DNA of 64,000 nt. Source: Undaria pinnatifida (Eukaryota > Sar > Phaeophyceae > Laminariales > Alariaceae). Below, piece by piece: positions 11,903 to 22,140 of the stretch. Where the stretch lies: the NCBI GenBank assembly GCA_012845835.1, contig JABAKD010000004.1:7753909-7817908 (forward strand), written 5' to 3'. Position 1 is the stretch's first letter; every line of letters starts with the position of its first letter. A program made the position numbers and the translations under genes. A model generated the notes under the pieces. The model worked only from the letters and a program-made list of their open reading frames with translations, did not search any database and had not been told where the DNA came from.

Positions 11903-12307
11903 CTGCTTGGTCGGTGAAAACCCGACGTCCTCCGTCCCGGCATAGTAGGGATGCGAGGGTCTATGGTCGTACGACTACGGCCATGCACAAACTGAGTACA
12001 CCCCCCTCCACCCCCCCCCCCTAGTCGGTGACAACCTGACGTGCTCCGCCCCGGCAATGCAGGGATGCAAGGGTTGATGCTCTTGAGACTACGGCAAAGC
12101 ATGAAACGAGTGCACCCCTCCTCAGTCACCCCACACCAAGCCTTAGCCTATCCTTTCGTGCCGGATCCTGCCATGACCGCGACGCCTTCGGCGTAGCACT
12201 GCCACCACTCAATCCACCCCCCCCTGTCCCTATACCCTCCCGCACCCTGGTCGGTGAAAATCAGATGTGGTCCGGCCCGCCCTGCATGAAAAAGAGTACA
12301 CTCCCCC
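11903..12307 (-). repeat. GTACTCAT family, three inverted copies with C runs
   Basis: Inverted copies occur at 11903-12000, about 12022-12115 and about 12249-12307 (shortened). On the plus strand they read GGTCGGTGAAAACCCGACGT ... GACTACGGCCATGCACAAAC, then GAGTACA and a C-rich run. With the direct copies at 11221-11575 they flank about 330 bp (11576-11902) as opposed arms. Confidence 0.75.
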
Positions 12308-12312
12308 CGGCC

Positions 12313-12397
12313 TTAACCCCTTCACAGCCCCGAAACCCCTCCTTATACCAATTCCAAGTAATTTTTCCCCCCAAAACGGGTTTCCAGCTGGAAAGGC
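12313..12397 (-). repeat. ~88 bp TTAA element, solo copy
   Basis: Begins TTAACCCCTTCACAGCCCC, then CCTTATACCAATTCCAAGTA and CGGGTTTCCAGCTGGAAAGGC. The right TTAA end is lost. Confidence 0.7.
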
Positions 12398-12677
12398 ACG
12401 TCGAACTACTTCCCCATTAAGTTGTCAAATAAGACGTGAAACTCCGTGTGCTGCTGCTGGGTGCTGTTGCGCAAAAAAAATTATTGCAAAATGCTCACGT
12501 TTTTTGTTGAGCTCTTTTTTCTTATGACATAATAATTTCTTCAGTAAATTACTTTTTAGATTAAATACAATATAGTATCTAAATATTTCATAATATCAAA
12601 ACCTTTGGCTTCTTAGAACTATTAAAAAGTTTGAAACATTAGCGCCAGAAGTATTTGAACCTATGTACCCCGGAGCC

Positions 12678-12764
12678 TTAACCCCTTTAGAGCCCCAACA
12701 CCCCTCCCTATGCTAACTTCATGCAATTTCCCCCAAAACGGGTTTCCTGTTGAAAAGGCGTTAA
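12678..12764 (-). repeat. ~88 bp TTAA element, intact copy
   Basis: An 87 bp copy starting TTAACCCCTTTAGAGCCCC and ending TGAAAAGGCGTTAA, so both ends carry TTAA and near-perfect 11 bp inverted termini. Confidence 0.8.
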
Positions 12765-12777
12765 CCTGAGGCCAGCA

Positions 12778-12865
12778 TTAACCCCTTTAGTGCCCCTAAC
12801 CCCCTCCCTATACCAATTGAAATAAATTTCCCCCATAATGGGTTTCCAGTTGTAAAAGGCGTTAA
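12778..12865 (-). repeat. ~88 bp TTAA element, intact copy
   Basis: An 88 bp copy starting TTAACCCCTTTAGTGCCCC and ending GTAAAAGGCGTTAA, only 13 bp from the preceding copy and in the same orientation. Confidence 0.8.
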
Positions 12866-12929
12866 CCCGTACCTTAGTGCCGGATCCCGCCGGTGACAGC
12901 GACGCCTTCCGCCTCGCACTGCTAGCACT

Positions 12930-12995
12930 CAAAGCCGGGTAGTGGTTGAGGAGTTTGTCCATCCTGGAAGGCGTTCCTTTCGCTCCTTTGCTTTG
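12930..12995 (+). repeat. GAGTTTGTCCATCC dispersed repeat, copy 1
   Basis: GGGTAGTGGTTGAGGAGTTT, GTCCATCCTGGAAGGCGTT and GCTCCTTTGCTTTGCC are shared in order with 15430-15495 and 16616-16680. Confidence 0.6.
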
Positions 12996-13489
12996 CCCTG
13001 CAAGGGCAGTATATATAAAAAAAACGATTCACACAAAGGACAGATCAGATAGATCACCATCTATACATCAATCGGGGAACAGATGGGTCACAACGGCGCG
13101 GCATAGCTGTTAGCGAAGCGTCAACATCCCAGAAGAGCTTTCTCTGATTCCTTCCCCTTGCCCCACTCAAAAACTACCAGGGGCGTTCACGGGTCGGATC
13201 CCTTCTCGCGGTTCGGATCGTGTCAGGGCCGCTACAACAGAGGTATCATTCTTTTGGCTGAACCATTTTCTGAACGAAGGGGCTCGTTGAAAATGCTAAA
13301 TTCGTAGGGGGGATTGTCATCCCTTGTATGGCAAAACGCGATTATGATCGCTATGTGTGCCTAGGCCATGGGAACGTACACCGGAATATTCCTGTGCTTT
13401 TCTCAAAATCGGTTTTTGGAGATGAGGGGTAGAGCTCCTCAGATTGATGCACCCCTAATCGCAGCATGCATCGCCGTCGCATCGGGTCA

Positions 13490-13612
13490 GGACGACCCGG
13501 CCCGGCCCGACCCGACCCGACCTGTGCCGTGAGATTTCGAACATCTCCTGACCCGACCCGACCCGACTCGACCCGCGATCTATTTTTTTTAGAACCTTCT
13601 CATCCGATCCGC
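13490..13612 (+). repeat. Imperfect CCCGA pentamer tract
   Basis: Two blocks of GACCCGACCCGACCC (about 13491-13521 and 13550-13577) are separated by about 30 bp of unrelated sequence and followed by an AT-rich interval. Confidence 0.7.
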
Positions 13613-15429
13613 GGGCCGGGTGACGACTAGTCTTTCGCTTCCCCGTCACAAAAGCCCCGAGAGCTCCAAGGGGGTGCGGGTTTCCACGCAACAACGCGGT
13701 AAACAACAGGGGCTCTTTTCTTCTTGCTGCTCGAAGCGTCCGCTGTACAAACAAACCCGCCGGCAGATGAACACACATAGAGTACCCAGTTTTCGCAAAA
13801 TCCTGGCGGAAACCCATTCCCCGGTAAGGGCTGCTTTTTGGGGCCAAACGTGTCTGTCCGGGCAACGCGCGCTACGGTACTTCTCGCCCGAAACAGTTTC
13901 TGGGCGACGGAGCTCGCCAACCCCGAACCGTCGAAAAAAGGGAATATTAATTTGCGTGATTCTCGTTTGTATGCCTAGGCCATGGGATTTTTTCATCCGC
14001 GATAAAGCAGTTTTACTTTTTCTTTCTTCAAATCAGTCTTTTGGGTTAAGAAGGACATGTCTTGAGAAGGTTTTCTTCTCAACCTCCTAAACCGCGGAAC
14101 CTCACAAAAAACGAGCTGCACCTCTATAATCGTAGCCCGCGTCTCCACGGTTGAGCCCCTCAAGCCAGAGACCCTCAACACCGGCTATTCCGATTTTTTT
14201 CTTTTTTGCCGAGCGCATAGAGGAGTTGGTCCGATTGCGCGAGCGAATGCCCTCAAAGTCATGTTTCGCGCGGGATACTGACTTCCTCGGGTCACGAGCC
14301 CAGAAAATTCTTCTGCACCCGTAGCGTTGGATGCCTTGCGACAGGAATGCGCTCCATGCTAATCCTTTTGGAGCCCGCGAATAGAGATATCAAGAAAAAA
14401 ATAAAAACACGACGACGACTGCGATATTTTCAATCGCGTCTTGCAAGTAGCGTAAGCGCGAAGCAGCACGAGCCGGATCATGCTTCGCCCTTCCCGTAGG
14501 AGTCTTTGCGCATTATTGTCGTTCGGACACCATTTTTATCATCGTCAGCCAGCAGTGGCCGATTAAGCCGTAATCGTGAATTTTCGTCATTTCTTTCCCG
14601 CTCAAGTCTAAAAGGGGGGGGGGGGGCTAAGATAACAAAATTATGCAGTTCGGACAGATTGTACAGATACATAGACAATAGCTCCATGATCGACGAGCTG
14701 GTCCGGCCGAGTGGATCACGCTGTATTTGTCAGCACTTTCACAGCTCAATTTTGCGACTTTCGATCAAACAATTCGTGTAGGATACAACCAAACGATTCG
14801 AAGGGGCTCCATTTCAGTGTTTTGGGGGGCGGGCATATATGGTCGTGTCAAGAAAAATCCGGCTGACATTTCGGCCAAACAATATGAAAAAAAAGTGGAA
14901 ACAAAATGGAGCCTTTTTGAAGCTTTAGAGGAAAGCGATGCGAATCACGTGTGAAAGCATTCGACAAAAACACGATAATCTGGGCTGTGAAATTAAGATT
15001 GTGGGTGGCTCATCACTTTATCTTAACTTTGTATCGCGGATTATATGCGCATCATATCTCTTGATAGACAGCTACTTAGGCGAAGGTGGGGATATCGATC
15101 GTGTTACCTTGCCTCAAGGAAAGTGCACACCAAGAATCAGCGTCACCCGCTGCACAAAGTTTTCGGAGTTTTGTGTAGACCGTAGCATCGAGATATCTCC
15201 GTAGGTGACGGGAATTTTACTCAACATGGCATTTCTCGACGAAATCACCCCGGATTCCAAAAATCCTCTAACATGTGTGAACGCGCTCCGGGCTCAGAAA
15301 CCATGGCGCCAAACTGGGAGTGATAATATGGTCAAACGAGTGCAAGAATGCCGATCGAATGAATGCCTGCTTTAAGGCTGGATCAGCTCGTACAGTAGGG
15401 GTCTGTCGGGGAACACAGACCACCGAGCA

Positions 15430-15495
15430 TAGTTGTCGAGGAGGATTTTGTCCATCCTGGGAGGCTTTGCTGCTTTGGCTCCTTGGCCTTTCCCT
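15430..15495 (+). repeat. GAGTTTGTCCATCC dispersed repeat, copy 2
   Basis: GTTGTCGAGGAGGATTTTGT, CCATCCTGGGAGGC and TTTGGCTCCTTGGCCTTTCC match copy 1 in order. Confidence 0.55.
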
Positions 15496-16080
15496 ACAGT
15501 GATAGGTGGTCCCGCCGAAGGGACCCCGTGATAAAGGAAGCGGCATACCACGCATAACGGACCTCAACTTCTCCTCACCATTCTTCACCACATCAAGGGA
15601 CCTCGTCCTTTGTATAGGACGCAATAACCCCTCATAAGGCACCCAACGTCCCTTACAGGGGGTCACCACGCAGCCTCCCCTCTTAAAAGCGCCATACCGA
15701 CTGCTACAAAACTTGGCCCATTTAGCACCGCACTCCCGACATGGGGACAAAACACTTGGAATTAGACTAGGACAAGGCCACGGTGGAGGTCCACCACCAT
15801 TTTTCTTCCGAAAATGGTTCCTCGCTTTTGGAGCTATAAGAAAAACAAAACTGCTGCCGGACCAAAAAAAAAACATGGCCTAGGGCATACATACAACGAT
15901 AATCAGGCCAAAAAACAAATGAAAAAAAAAAAAAAAAAACGGCCTATTTCCAACGATTTTGGACTAAGGAGTCCCGTCATCCAGAAACCCATTTCAGACG
16001 AAAACTGCCACCTCCATCGTAGCAGGCGTCCCACCAATAGGACGATATTAGGCGATCGAAACATCGGGCCTGGATTTTAT

Positions 16081-16140
16081 AAAAAATATTTCAAGGACGT
16101 CAGCCGTGAGTTCGACGAATTTCAGGTCAACACTCATTTA
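16081..16140 (+). repeat. CAGCTGTGAG-family dispersed repeat, short copy
   Basis: GGACGTCAGCCGTGAGTTCG, ACGAATTTCAGG and ACTCAT are shared with 1021-1090 and 37371-37448. Confidence 0.65.
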
Positions 16141-16615
16141 TCCAGGGACGTTAATACATAAGGGATCCTGCTGCCAACAGGACGCATTACGACCGACCAA
16201 GGCTCCGTGTGTTAGGGGCGTCATTTTTGGATACCTTTTATGCAGTGGCTCAGGGTCACTCGCGCGAGTGGCCCCCCTCTAGCTTCACGGTCTTAGGCTA
16301 AGCTTTCGTGCCATTGTATGCTTTGCTCTAACATTCCGCAAACGGAATGGTTAGATACGCTTCGCCGAGCAGATGGCCTAAAGCATTTTCGTCAGCGAGG
16401 TGAAGTAGTCACTCGCGCGAGAGGCTCAAATCCAGCGGTGAAAAACGGGAGACCCTCCTTGCCGTAGCCTTGCCCGACGGCGCCTTAAAAGGGGCCAGCT
16501 CCTGTGTTGATACGTAGCACTTTTTTTCAAGCAGCACTGCGCACTCCGGCCAGAAAACACACATCCTCATTTCAAGATCTAGACCTTTTTCGGGCAGACA
16601 GATCACCGAGCACGG

Positions 16616-16680
16616 GGTAGTTGTTGCGGAGTTTGTCCACTCTAGAAAAAGAGTTTGCTTGGGCTCCTTCGCTTTGTCAT
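16616..16680 (+). repeat. GAGTTTGTCCATCC dispersed repeat, copy 3
   Basis: GGGTAGTTGTTGCGGAGTTT, GTCCACTCTAG and TTGGGCTCCTTCGCTTTGTC match copies 1 and 2 in order. Confidence 0.55.
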
Positions 16681-17111
16681 TGTAGGTGATAATCTTGGGC
16701 AGACTACCGCACGAGAATTTCCCGTAATATCTATCGTAGCCAACTATTTCATGACGGTAAAAACGAGTCTTCAATTCACAGTCAGCCCACTAACAGGGCA
16801 ATCCCCGAATTGCTAAAACTCGACGCCTTTTGAGCATCCAGGCCTCTTGCGGAAAAAAATGACTGTATTGACTTACACAATCGTTTTTGCCAGATGGGAT
16901 CTGTATGAGACAGATCTTGTGCCAATGTGTTGCGGGTGGGATCTATCTCAAACGGCTCCAGCACACACACTTCGCAGTGGAAATAATAGGATCTAAGAGA
17001 TCCAGATCGTTGTCTCTCCCATGTGCGCAACATTAGCAGAGGCAGCAAAGTTCACACATCCGACAGAAAAGAGTCCACCTCATGATATATGTCGCTCGGG
17101 GCAATTATGTA

Positions 17112-17570
17112 GACCCCTGGCCTATGCATGATCTGTATCATCTTACCGAGTGCGAGTCGTGTGACCTGCACGAGCCTATGAATGTTTTAGATCATGTTGC
17201 CGAGTAGGAGCCGAATGATCTGCACGATTCTATGCATGATCTAGATCATGATGCCGAGCGGGAGCTGTATGATCAGCACGAGTCTATGCATGATCTAGAT
17301 CATGTTGCCGAGTGGGAGCCGTTTGATCTGCATGAGGCTATGCGTGATCTAGATCATGGTATTGAGTGGGAGCCAAATTATATGCATGAAGCTATGCATG
17401 ATCTGGATCATGTTGCCCTGTGGGAGCCGTAAGATCTGTGTGGGTCTATGCATGATATAGATCACGTTGCCAACTGGGAGCCGTGGGATCTGCATAAATC
17501 TATGCACTACCGAGATCATGTTGCCGAGTGGGGGTGGTATGATCTGCATGATCTAACACATGTTTCCTGG
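17112..17570 (+). repeat. 54 bp minisatellite with a 16 bp palindrome in most units
   Basis: About eight units of 54 bp follow the pattern CTATGCATGATCTAGATCAT, GTTGCCGAGTGGGAGCCGTA, TGATCTGCACGAGT. The core CATGATCTAGATCATG is a perfect palindrome in several units. Because 54 is a multiple of three, one plus-strand frame reads an 18-residue repeat (MHDLDHVAEWEPYDLHES) with stops in some units (for example the TAG near 17205 and TAA near 17430), so it is not an intact gene now. Confidence 0.85.
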
Positions 17571-17711
17571 GTTGGATCCGTATCACACATACCCTGCACA
17601 ACGTACCATCAAATCCAACCCAAACCAACCCAACCCAACCCCAACATAATTCTAACTCAACCTAAACTGCTTCAAGGTCGCGCCTCATTACCCCCCAAAA
17701 GTTACCTGGTA

Positions 17712-17814
17712 CAGTAGCGGCTACGGTTTAAGAGAAAATAGTTAAGAGAAAGTACGGGTTTAAGAGAGGTGAACTGGGCAGGCACGGACCTCTCTTAAAC
17801 CGTAGCCGCTACTG
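17712..17814. repeat. Nested inverted repeat (24 bp perfect arms)
   Basis: Arms at 17712-17735 and 17791-17814 are perfect reverse complements (24 bp). A second segment at 17758-17770 is a perfect 13 bp complement of 17788-17800. The right arm can therefore pair with either left partner, but not with both. TTTAAGAGA occurs twice to the left of the right arm, with a related TTAAGAGA between. No gene is adjacent. Confidence 0.85.
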
Positions 17815-17939
17815 CTGTAGCTACTTTTCTCGTTCCCGGTTGGCGGGTGGGGGAATGCATTAAAAATCGGGCATGCCAGGGCTGGAAACGAGCCCAGTTT
17901 TTTTTTGCCGTCGTCGGAAAGTAGAAGCTCGCGTCTTGC

Positions 17940-18065
17940 TCATGAAAAAAATAAAACTATGGCACGTACCGGGGAGGAGAAGGGACGATATCTGCGACCA
18001 CGAATTGTCCAGAAACCCGCTGAGGGTGAAACCTCCAAAATGTACGTTAGGATGGAAAAGTAAAA
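17940..18065 (+). repeat. Partial copy of the SINE-like repeat body
   Basis: GGGAGGAGAAGGGACGATAT and CTGCGACCACGAATTGTCCA, followed by GAAAC, match the body of the candidate SINE at 37485-37830 (GGCGGGAGAAGGGACGACAC, TGTGACCACGGTTTGTCCAG). The tRNA-like head is absent here. Confidence 0.5.
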
Positions 18066-18562
18066 AGCGATGAAGAAAAAACAAACAAAGCAAAACAAAA
18101 GGTCAGGGAAATATATGACATACGAGCAGTGGTGGTCTCCCTCATAGTGCCCATATGTGCCAGCGGAAATACCGGCAAATATATCGGGTTGACGGTCTAG
18201 TCTTGACCCGTCAAGGCGTCTTTGGACTTACCACGCTAGAGTTAGTGTGTGGAGTTCCTCCACGGCTGTCCTGTCCGTCAAGGGGCAACAATGCCGTCAA
18301 TCCACATCTTTGAATACCAGGAGAATACGGGATACCCGCACTATTGGCCATCGTATCGATCCCGGTATTAGTACACAGGAGCGGTTTCCAATCGCGCCAA
18401 GCGATTCCACCCGCACTATACCGGCAACAGGCACTATTCGACCGGCACTGCGCGAAGGCCCCCACTATAGGAACCTCGTAAACCTGGTACTGGGTATGGG
18501 AAAGCATCAGCCGCTGCTACCCCCCACCTTCCCATCTCCACCGTCTCCGAAAATCATCTCAC

Positions 18563-19852
18563 CTGGTGACTCCTTCAACGCCCCCACCGTCTCTTCGCAG
18601 CCATCTCCAGTATCTCCCGGCTCCAAGCCCCCTTTCCCCCCATCCCACGCCGCAGCAGCCCCCCCCCCCCCCCTCCTCCTCCTCCGTCCCGTCCCCGCCG
18701 TCTGCAGCAGCGGTGGCAGCAGCTGCAGCCGCCGTCGCAGCAGCCGCGGCCACTGTTGCAGCAGCAGCAGCCTTCGAAGCAGCAGCAGCGGCAGCCGCGG
18801 CCTTCCCTACCCCTGCAACGCTCCCCTTTCTCCTCCTGGTCACCCCCATCGCCACCGGCTCCCTAGCAGCACCTTTAACCACCCCCCCATCGAAACTCGC
18901 CTCCTTAGGAGGAACCCCTTTAAGCATTGCCTTAGGAGGGGCCCCTTGAAGACTTGCCTTAGGAGGCACCCTTCCAAGAGTTGTCTTAGACATCCCATTA
19001 AGACTGACCTTCTGCGGCCCTTTAAGACTTGCCTTAGGCGTGGCCTTAGTCGTTGCCGACGCAGCCCCGTCCGCTGGCCCCATCCGAGGCGGCCTCGACA
19101 TGGAAACCCGTGGAGGTCGCGGGGTAGCCCCGCTGTGCATGATCAGCGGGTTGCGCTTGATCGGCACAGCAGCGCTACCGCTGTTCGTGGCCTTTGAAGT
19201 CCTAGGAGGCCCAGTGGTGGCAGTCCCGACAGACACGGCAACCGCTCGAGCCCTCGCGGCGGCAGCGCCAGCAGCAGCCGCAGAAGCCCCCGCATACACA
19301 GTACCCATTCCGGACATTCTCCTCGCGCTCGCCGCCCCACTCGCCCCTCCCCATCCCCTCCCAAGACCCCTCGCAGAAGAAGAAACAGGCGCATTCCCAC
19401 CAGCACCACGAAAATTCGCAGAAACAGACAGAGGCTCACCGCCGTCACCAACACCACGACGACGACCACCACCAGCCGCCGCGGCAGCAGCAGACGTAGC
19501 AGCAGAAGGTCTCAAACACGAAACGCTACGCCGTCCCGACGAAGACGGCGGCGCTTCCCTCCCTCGCCCCCCCCCACTCCCCGCCAACATCCCCCGGGGG
19601 GGGCTGAGGGACATCCGCGAGCTGCGTGCCTTGCTAATCCTCTCCTTCGCGCCCCGGCTAAGAGTTGGACCACCACCACTAACACTTACCCTACCTCGCC
19701 CGCTTCCCGTGGAGCCTCCCGAGAGACCCCGGGAGCGTGGACGCAGCGCGTTACCCGAGGAGGTGGCGGTGGTGGTGGTTGGGGCCGGTCTAGGAGCGGT
19801 GGCAGCCCTAGAAGCGATGGTAGGCTTGGGAGCGATGGACCTGGGGACGGGC
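18563..19852 (-). CDS. Large exon of an Arg/Ser/Ala/Gly-rich protein with (R/K)-V/A-S repeats
   Basis: This frame is open for about 430 codons on the minus strand and bounded by good splice sites: an acceptor TTTTGCAG directly upstream of 19852 and a donor CCAG|GTGAGATG at 18562/18563. The encoded segment is basic and low-complexity. It has repeated (R/K)xS words (RVSVSG, RMSGMG, RVSMSR) and, at about residues 270-330, a run of 10-12-residue repeats built on PKASLKG, KVSLNG, PPKASLQG and PPKAMLKG. A poly-Ala block and a Glu/Gly block follow near the C-terminal side. The 5' phase fits the exon at 21297-21772: its final AG plus the first G here make Arg, reading KDKR-PVPRS. No known domain is recognised. 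The repeated basic-Ser words could be phosphorylation sites (inference). More exons must lie downstream but were not identified. Confidence 0.55.
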
Positions 19853-20004
19853 CTGCAAAAGGTTTCCAAAAATACGGATTCGTTGGCGTTATTATCATCG
19901 GCGTTGAGGTATACAGCAATAAGCTATGAAAAGTTATCTTTTAAACTGCACACGCGGTTTCAGGGACAAGCTACTTGGAATTAGTGTGGGGGCCGGTGGG
20001 TCTC

Positions 20005-20075
20005 GGGGCGATAGACCTGGCGATGGGCTCGAAAAGGGTTTCCATAAAACGTGCGTATTGGAGTTATTACGAGCG
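20005..20075 (-). repeat. Duplicated splice-acceptor/exon-start segment, copy 2
   Basis: This resembles the acceptor region of the exon ending at 19852. Read on the minus strand it has GGTTTCC-like sequence, CCCTTTTCGAG and then codons for PIARSIAPRPT, followed by a stop 8 codons later. The phase would not match the upstream donor, so it is probably not used. Confidence 0.5.
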
Positions 20076-20799
20076 AAATAGGAGTTTCTAATGTACACGA
20101 CGCCAAAAATAAAGAATGTCCCTTTTCGAGCGCTCAAGCCGGGGGGACCATACCTCCGCCATCGCCGACCAAAAACCAACGCATACAATTTGACTACCAT
20201 TGAAAATATGCTGCCGTGCGAGTTCCTATCAACAGATAAACCACTTTTGGTTATACAGGGGATACCCCGATTCCAGAGCGCCCAGGATAAGAGCGTTCGG
20301 GACTTAAGAGCGGTCAAATCGGCATGGCTCGCCTATACAAAAATCAGTATATTTCTCACTACAGATAAGCGCAATGTCTAGTCGAGAGTGCTTATTCTTG
20401 ATTGTCACGGGGCGCTCTTGAATAGGGGCTTCCACGGTATAGCGGACAATGGTTGGGCGTATTCAGCTGCGTCGCTCGGTGCGTTCGCCACCAGTCGGTG
20501 GGCTGTGTCGGTTGAATTCCTACGTCAACTTTTTGCGAGTTTTAGGATAGAAGATCAATCAATTTCAGTTCCTCCCCCCCCCAGATGTGTTGGTTGTCGT
20601 TTGGAAGGAACCTGCGTTTGTTTTTTGGTCAAAAATCGAAGGCCCTTCCTCATTTTCCTTTTCCTTTTTTTTTTTTTTTTAATTTTTCATATCTTTTTCC
20701 TCGCTTGGACTGGACCTTCTACAAAGAACAGCAATTATGCTTTAGACCACACCCACGGGTACCAGGAAAAAAACACACACATGGCATTGGTGAGGGAGT

Positions 20800-20885
20800 G
20801 GTGGGTCTCGGAGCGATAGACCTGGCGACGGGCCTGAAAAGGCGAGGTTTCCATCGAACGCCTGTGTTGGGCGTTATTATGGACA
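20800..20885 (-). repeat. Duplicated splice-acceptor/exon-start segment, copy 3
   Basis: On the minus strand CCTTTTCAG|G leads into codons for PVARSIAPRPTTPSP, closely matching the start of the exon ending at 19852 (PVPRSIAPKPT). The acceptor phase matches the upstream donor, but no donor here keeps the frame into the 19852 exon, so this could be a decoy or an alternative terminal exon. Confidence 0.5.
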
Positions 20886-21006
20886 GTTGGTGTATTTTGC
20901 GGAAGAGGTTGACGCTGTTGGATACTTTGAAATAAGCTGATTGATACACGGAGCAATGTTTTCGCCCTCGATAATCCAAGACGGAAGCAGTCAAAAGAGG
21001 AAGCGA

Positions 21007-21030
21007 GGGGGGGGGGGGGGGGGGGGGGGG
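21007..21030 (+). repeat. 24-base G run
   Basis: An uninterrupted G homopolymer follows AAGCGA. It lies in the presumed intron between the minus-strand exons at 21297-21772 and 18563-19852. Confidence 0.9.
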
Positions 21031-21296
21031 ACAGGCCATGGTGAAAGACAACATACCTACAGAGCAACCAAGTCTTTCACGGTACCCAACCAAAATACAC
21101 AGGGGAACATACACCTTCCAAGACCGGCGCTTGCCCAAACTGTCGGCAGGAGGGAGGAACAAAAAGCAGCGTTGAAGAAACAATCGACCGGATCAACCAA
21201 AATACTTCTCGACACCGTTCTGAAAGAATCAAGGAAAATCTAAACCTCCCAACATTTACGAAGACCAGCGCTTTCCATGACTCTAAAAAACCTCAC

Positions 21297-21772
21297 CTTT
21301 TATCTTTAGCCACCGCTGGCGTCACCACGAAACCACCCGCGCCACCTACGCTCACACGCCCGGCTCCCTTCCCCCGTACGCCAACGCTGACACGTCGACC
21401 ACCTCCAAGCCCCCCTCCCCCGCCACCACCGCCACCTCTAGCCAAGGAAACCCTCCTAGCCGCAGCTCCAGCTCCAACACCACCCCCTCCACCTCCCCCT
21501 CCTGCCATCCTTTTCGCTCCTTGCCTAGCCGCAGCCCCAATCCGGTTGGCCCCCTCCCCCCTGCCCATCCACCCCGTCACCCCCACTGATACCCGCCGAC
21601 CTGGCGAAACGCCAACAACGGGCGGCGGGGATGGGGAGCGAGGGGAGGGATGCCATGGCGGGGATGGGGAGCGGGGGAAGGGGATGGCATCCCCGGCCGC
21701 CCTAACCCGGAGCCATACCGAGAGGTCTCGAGCTTTCTCCCGAAAAATTAGCGTTTCCGGCAGGAGTTCCAT
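21297..21772 (-). CDS. First recognised exon of the (R/K)-V-S repeat protein
   Basis: A true ATG at 21770-21772 opens a frame of about 158 codons that ends at a consensus donor (AAAAG|GTGAGG at 21296/21297). The product starts MELLPETLIFREKARD and becomes Gly/Pro/Ala/Arg-rich with repeated RRVSVGV, RRVSLAR and GRVSVGG words, the same style as the exon at 18563-19852. The 2-base overhang at the donor fits the acceptor at 19852. Either this is the start of a separate gene, or the sequence is an internal exon downstream of the SAP-domain exon (22463-24418). No acceptor was found just upstream, which slightly favours a separate start. No catalytic domain is seen. Confidence 0.5.
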
Positions 21773-22011
21773 GATAGGGGAAGGGGTTTTTGTGTTGGCG
21801 TTTTCCGGTTCCAGGGGATAGGGCTTGTTGTTGTTGAGAACCGCTTTTTCGAGGATGGGGGTCCATAGCCGCTGCGAGTGTTTTCGTTTCGGTACGGATT
21901 ACCGCGGGAAGGGGAGGGAGGGCGGAGGATTAGTGAGTGTTGACGGGACCGACAGGACGGTGGACTCGGCGCTGAGACGAGTACATGGGGTTGAAGAGAA
22001 AGGGAGGGGCG

Positions 22012-22140
22012 TATTCATTTGTGGCTTACCTTAGTCATCTGACCATTGACCACGCATCCCATTTCGTTTTCCAGGCGGGGCATCATTCCTACTCCACATA
22101 GAGGAACCTCAACATTGGGGCGCTCAACACGTCCTTTCCA
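22012..22140 (+). repeat. GTACTCAT family copy
   Basis: GGGAGGGGCGTATTCATTTG, TGGCTTACCTTAGTCATCTG, ACCATTGACCACGCATCCC and TTGGGGCGCTCAACACG follow the family order. The G-rich end is on the left. Confidence 0.7.

Larger units (their letters stand above)
13620..17110. other. Gene-free stretch with scattered repeats
   Basis: Several frames of 60-200 codons exist (for example 15268-15876 on the minus strand), but they show no recognisable domain, motif or consistent splice signals. Three repeat families listed separately cross this stretch. An A run at about 15919-15940 and a G run at 14616-14627 are the only simple sequences of note. Confidence 0.45.

Noticed and set aside
15268-15876. 202-codon minus-strand frame with a C-x-x-C pair (CRECG)
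   Set aside because: It runs through a dispersed repeat (15430-15495) and repeated TTAGCACCGCACTCCC sequence; no domain or splice evidence.
19040-19984. 314-codon plus-strand frame
   Set aside because: Antisense shadow of the minus-strand exon at 18563-19852; no splice or domain support.
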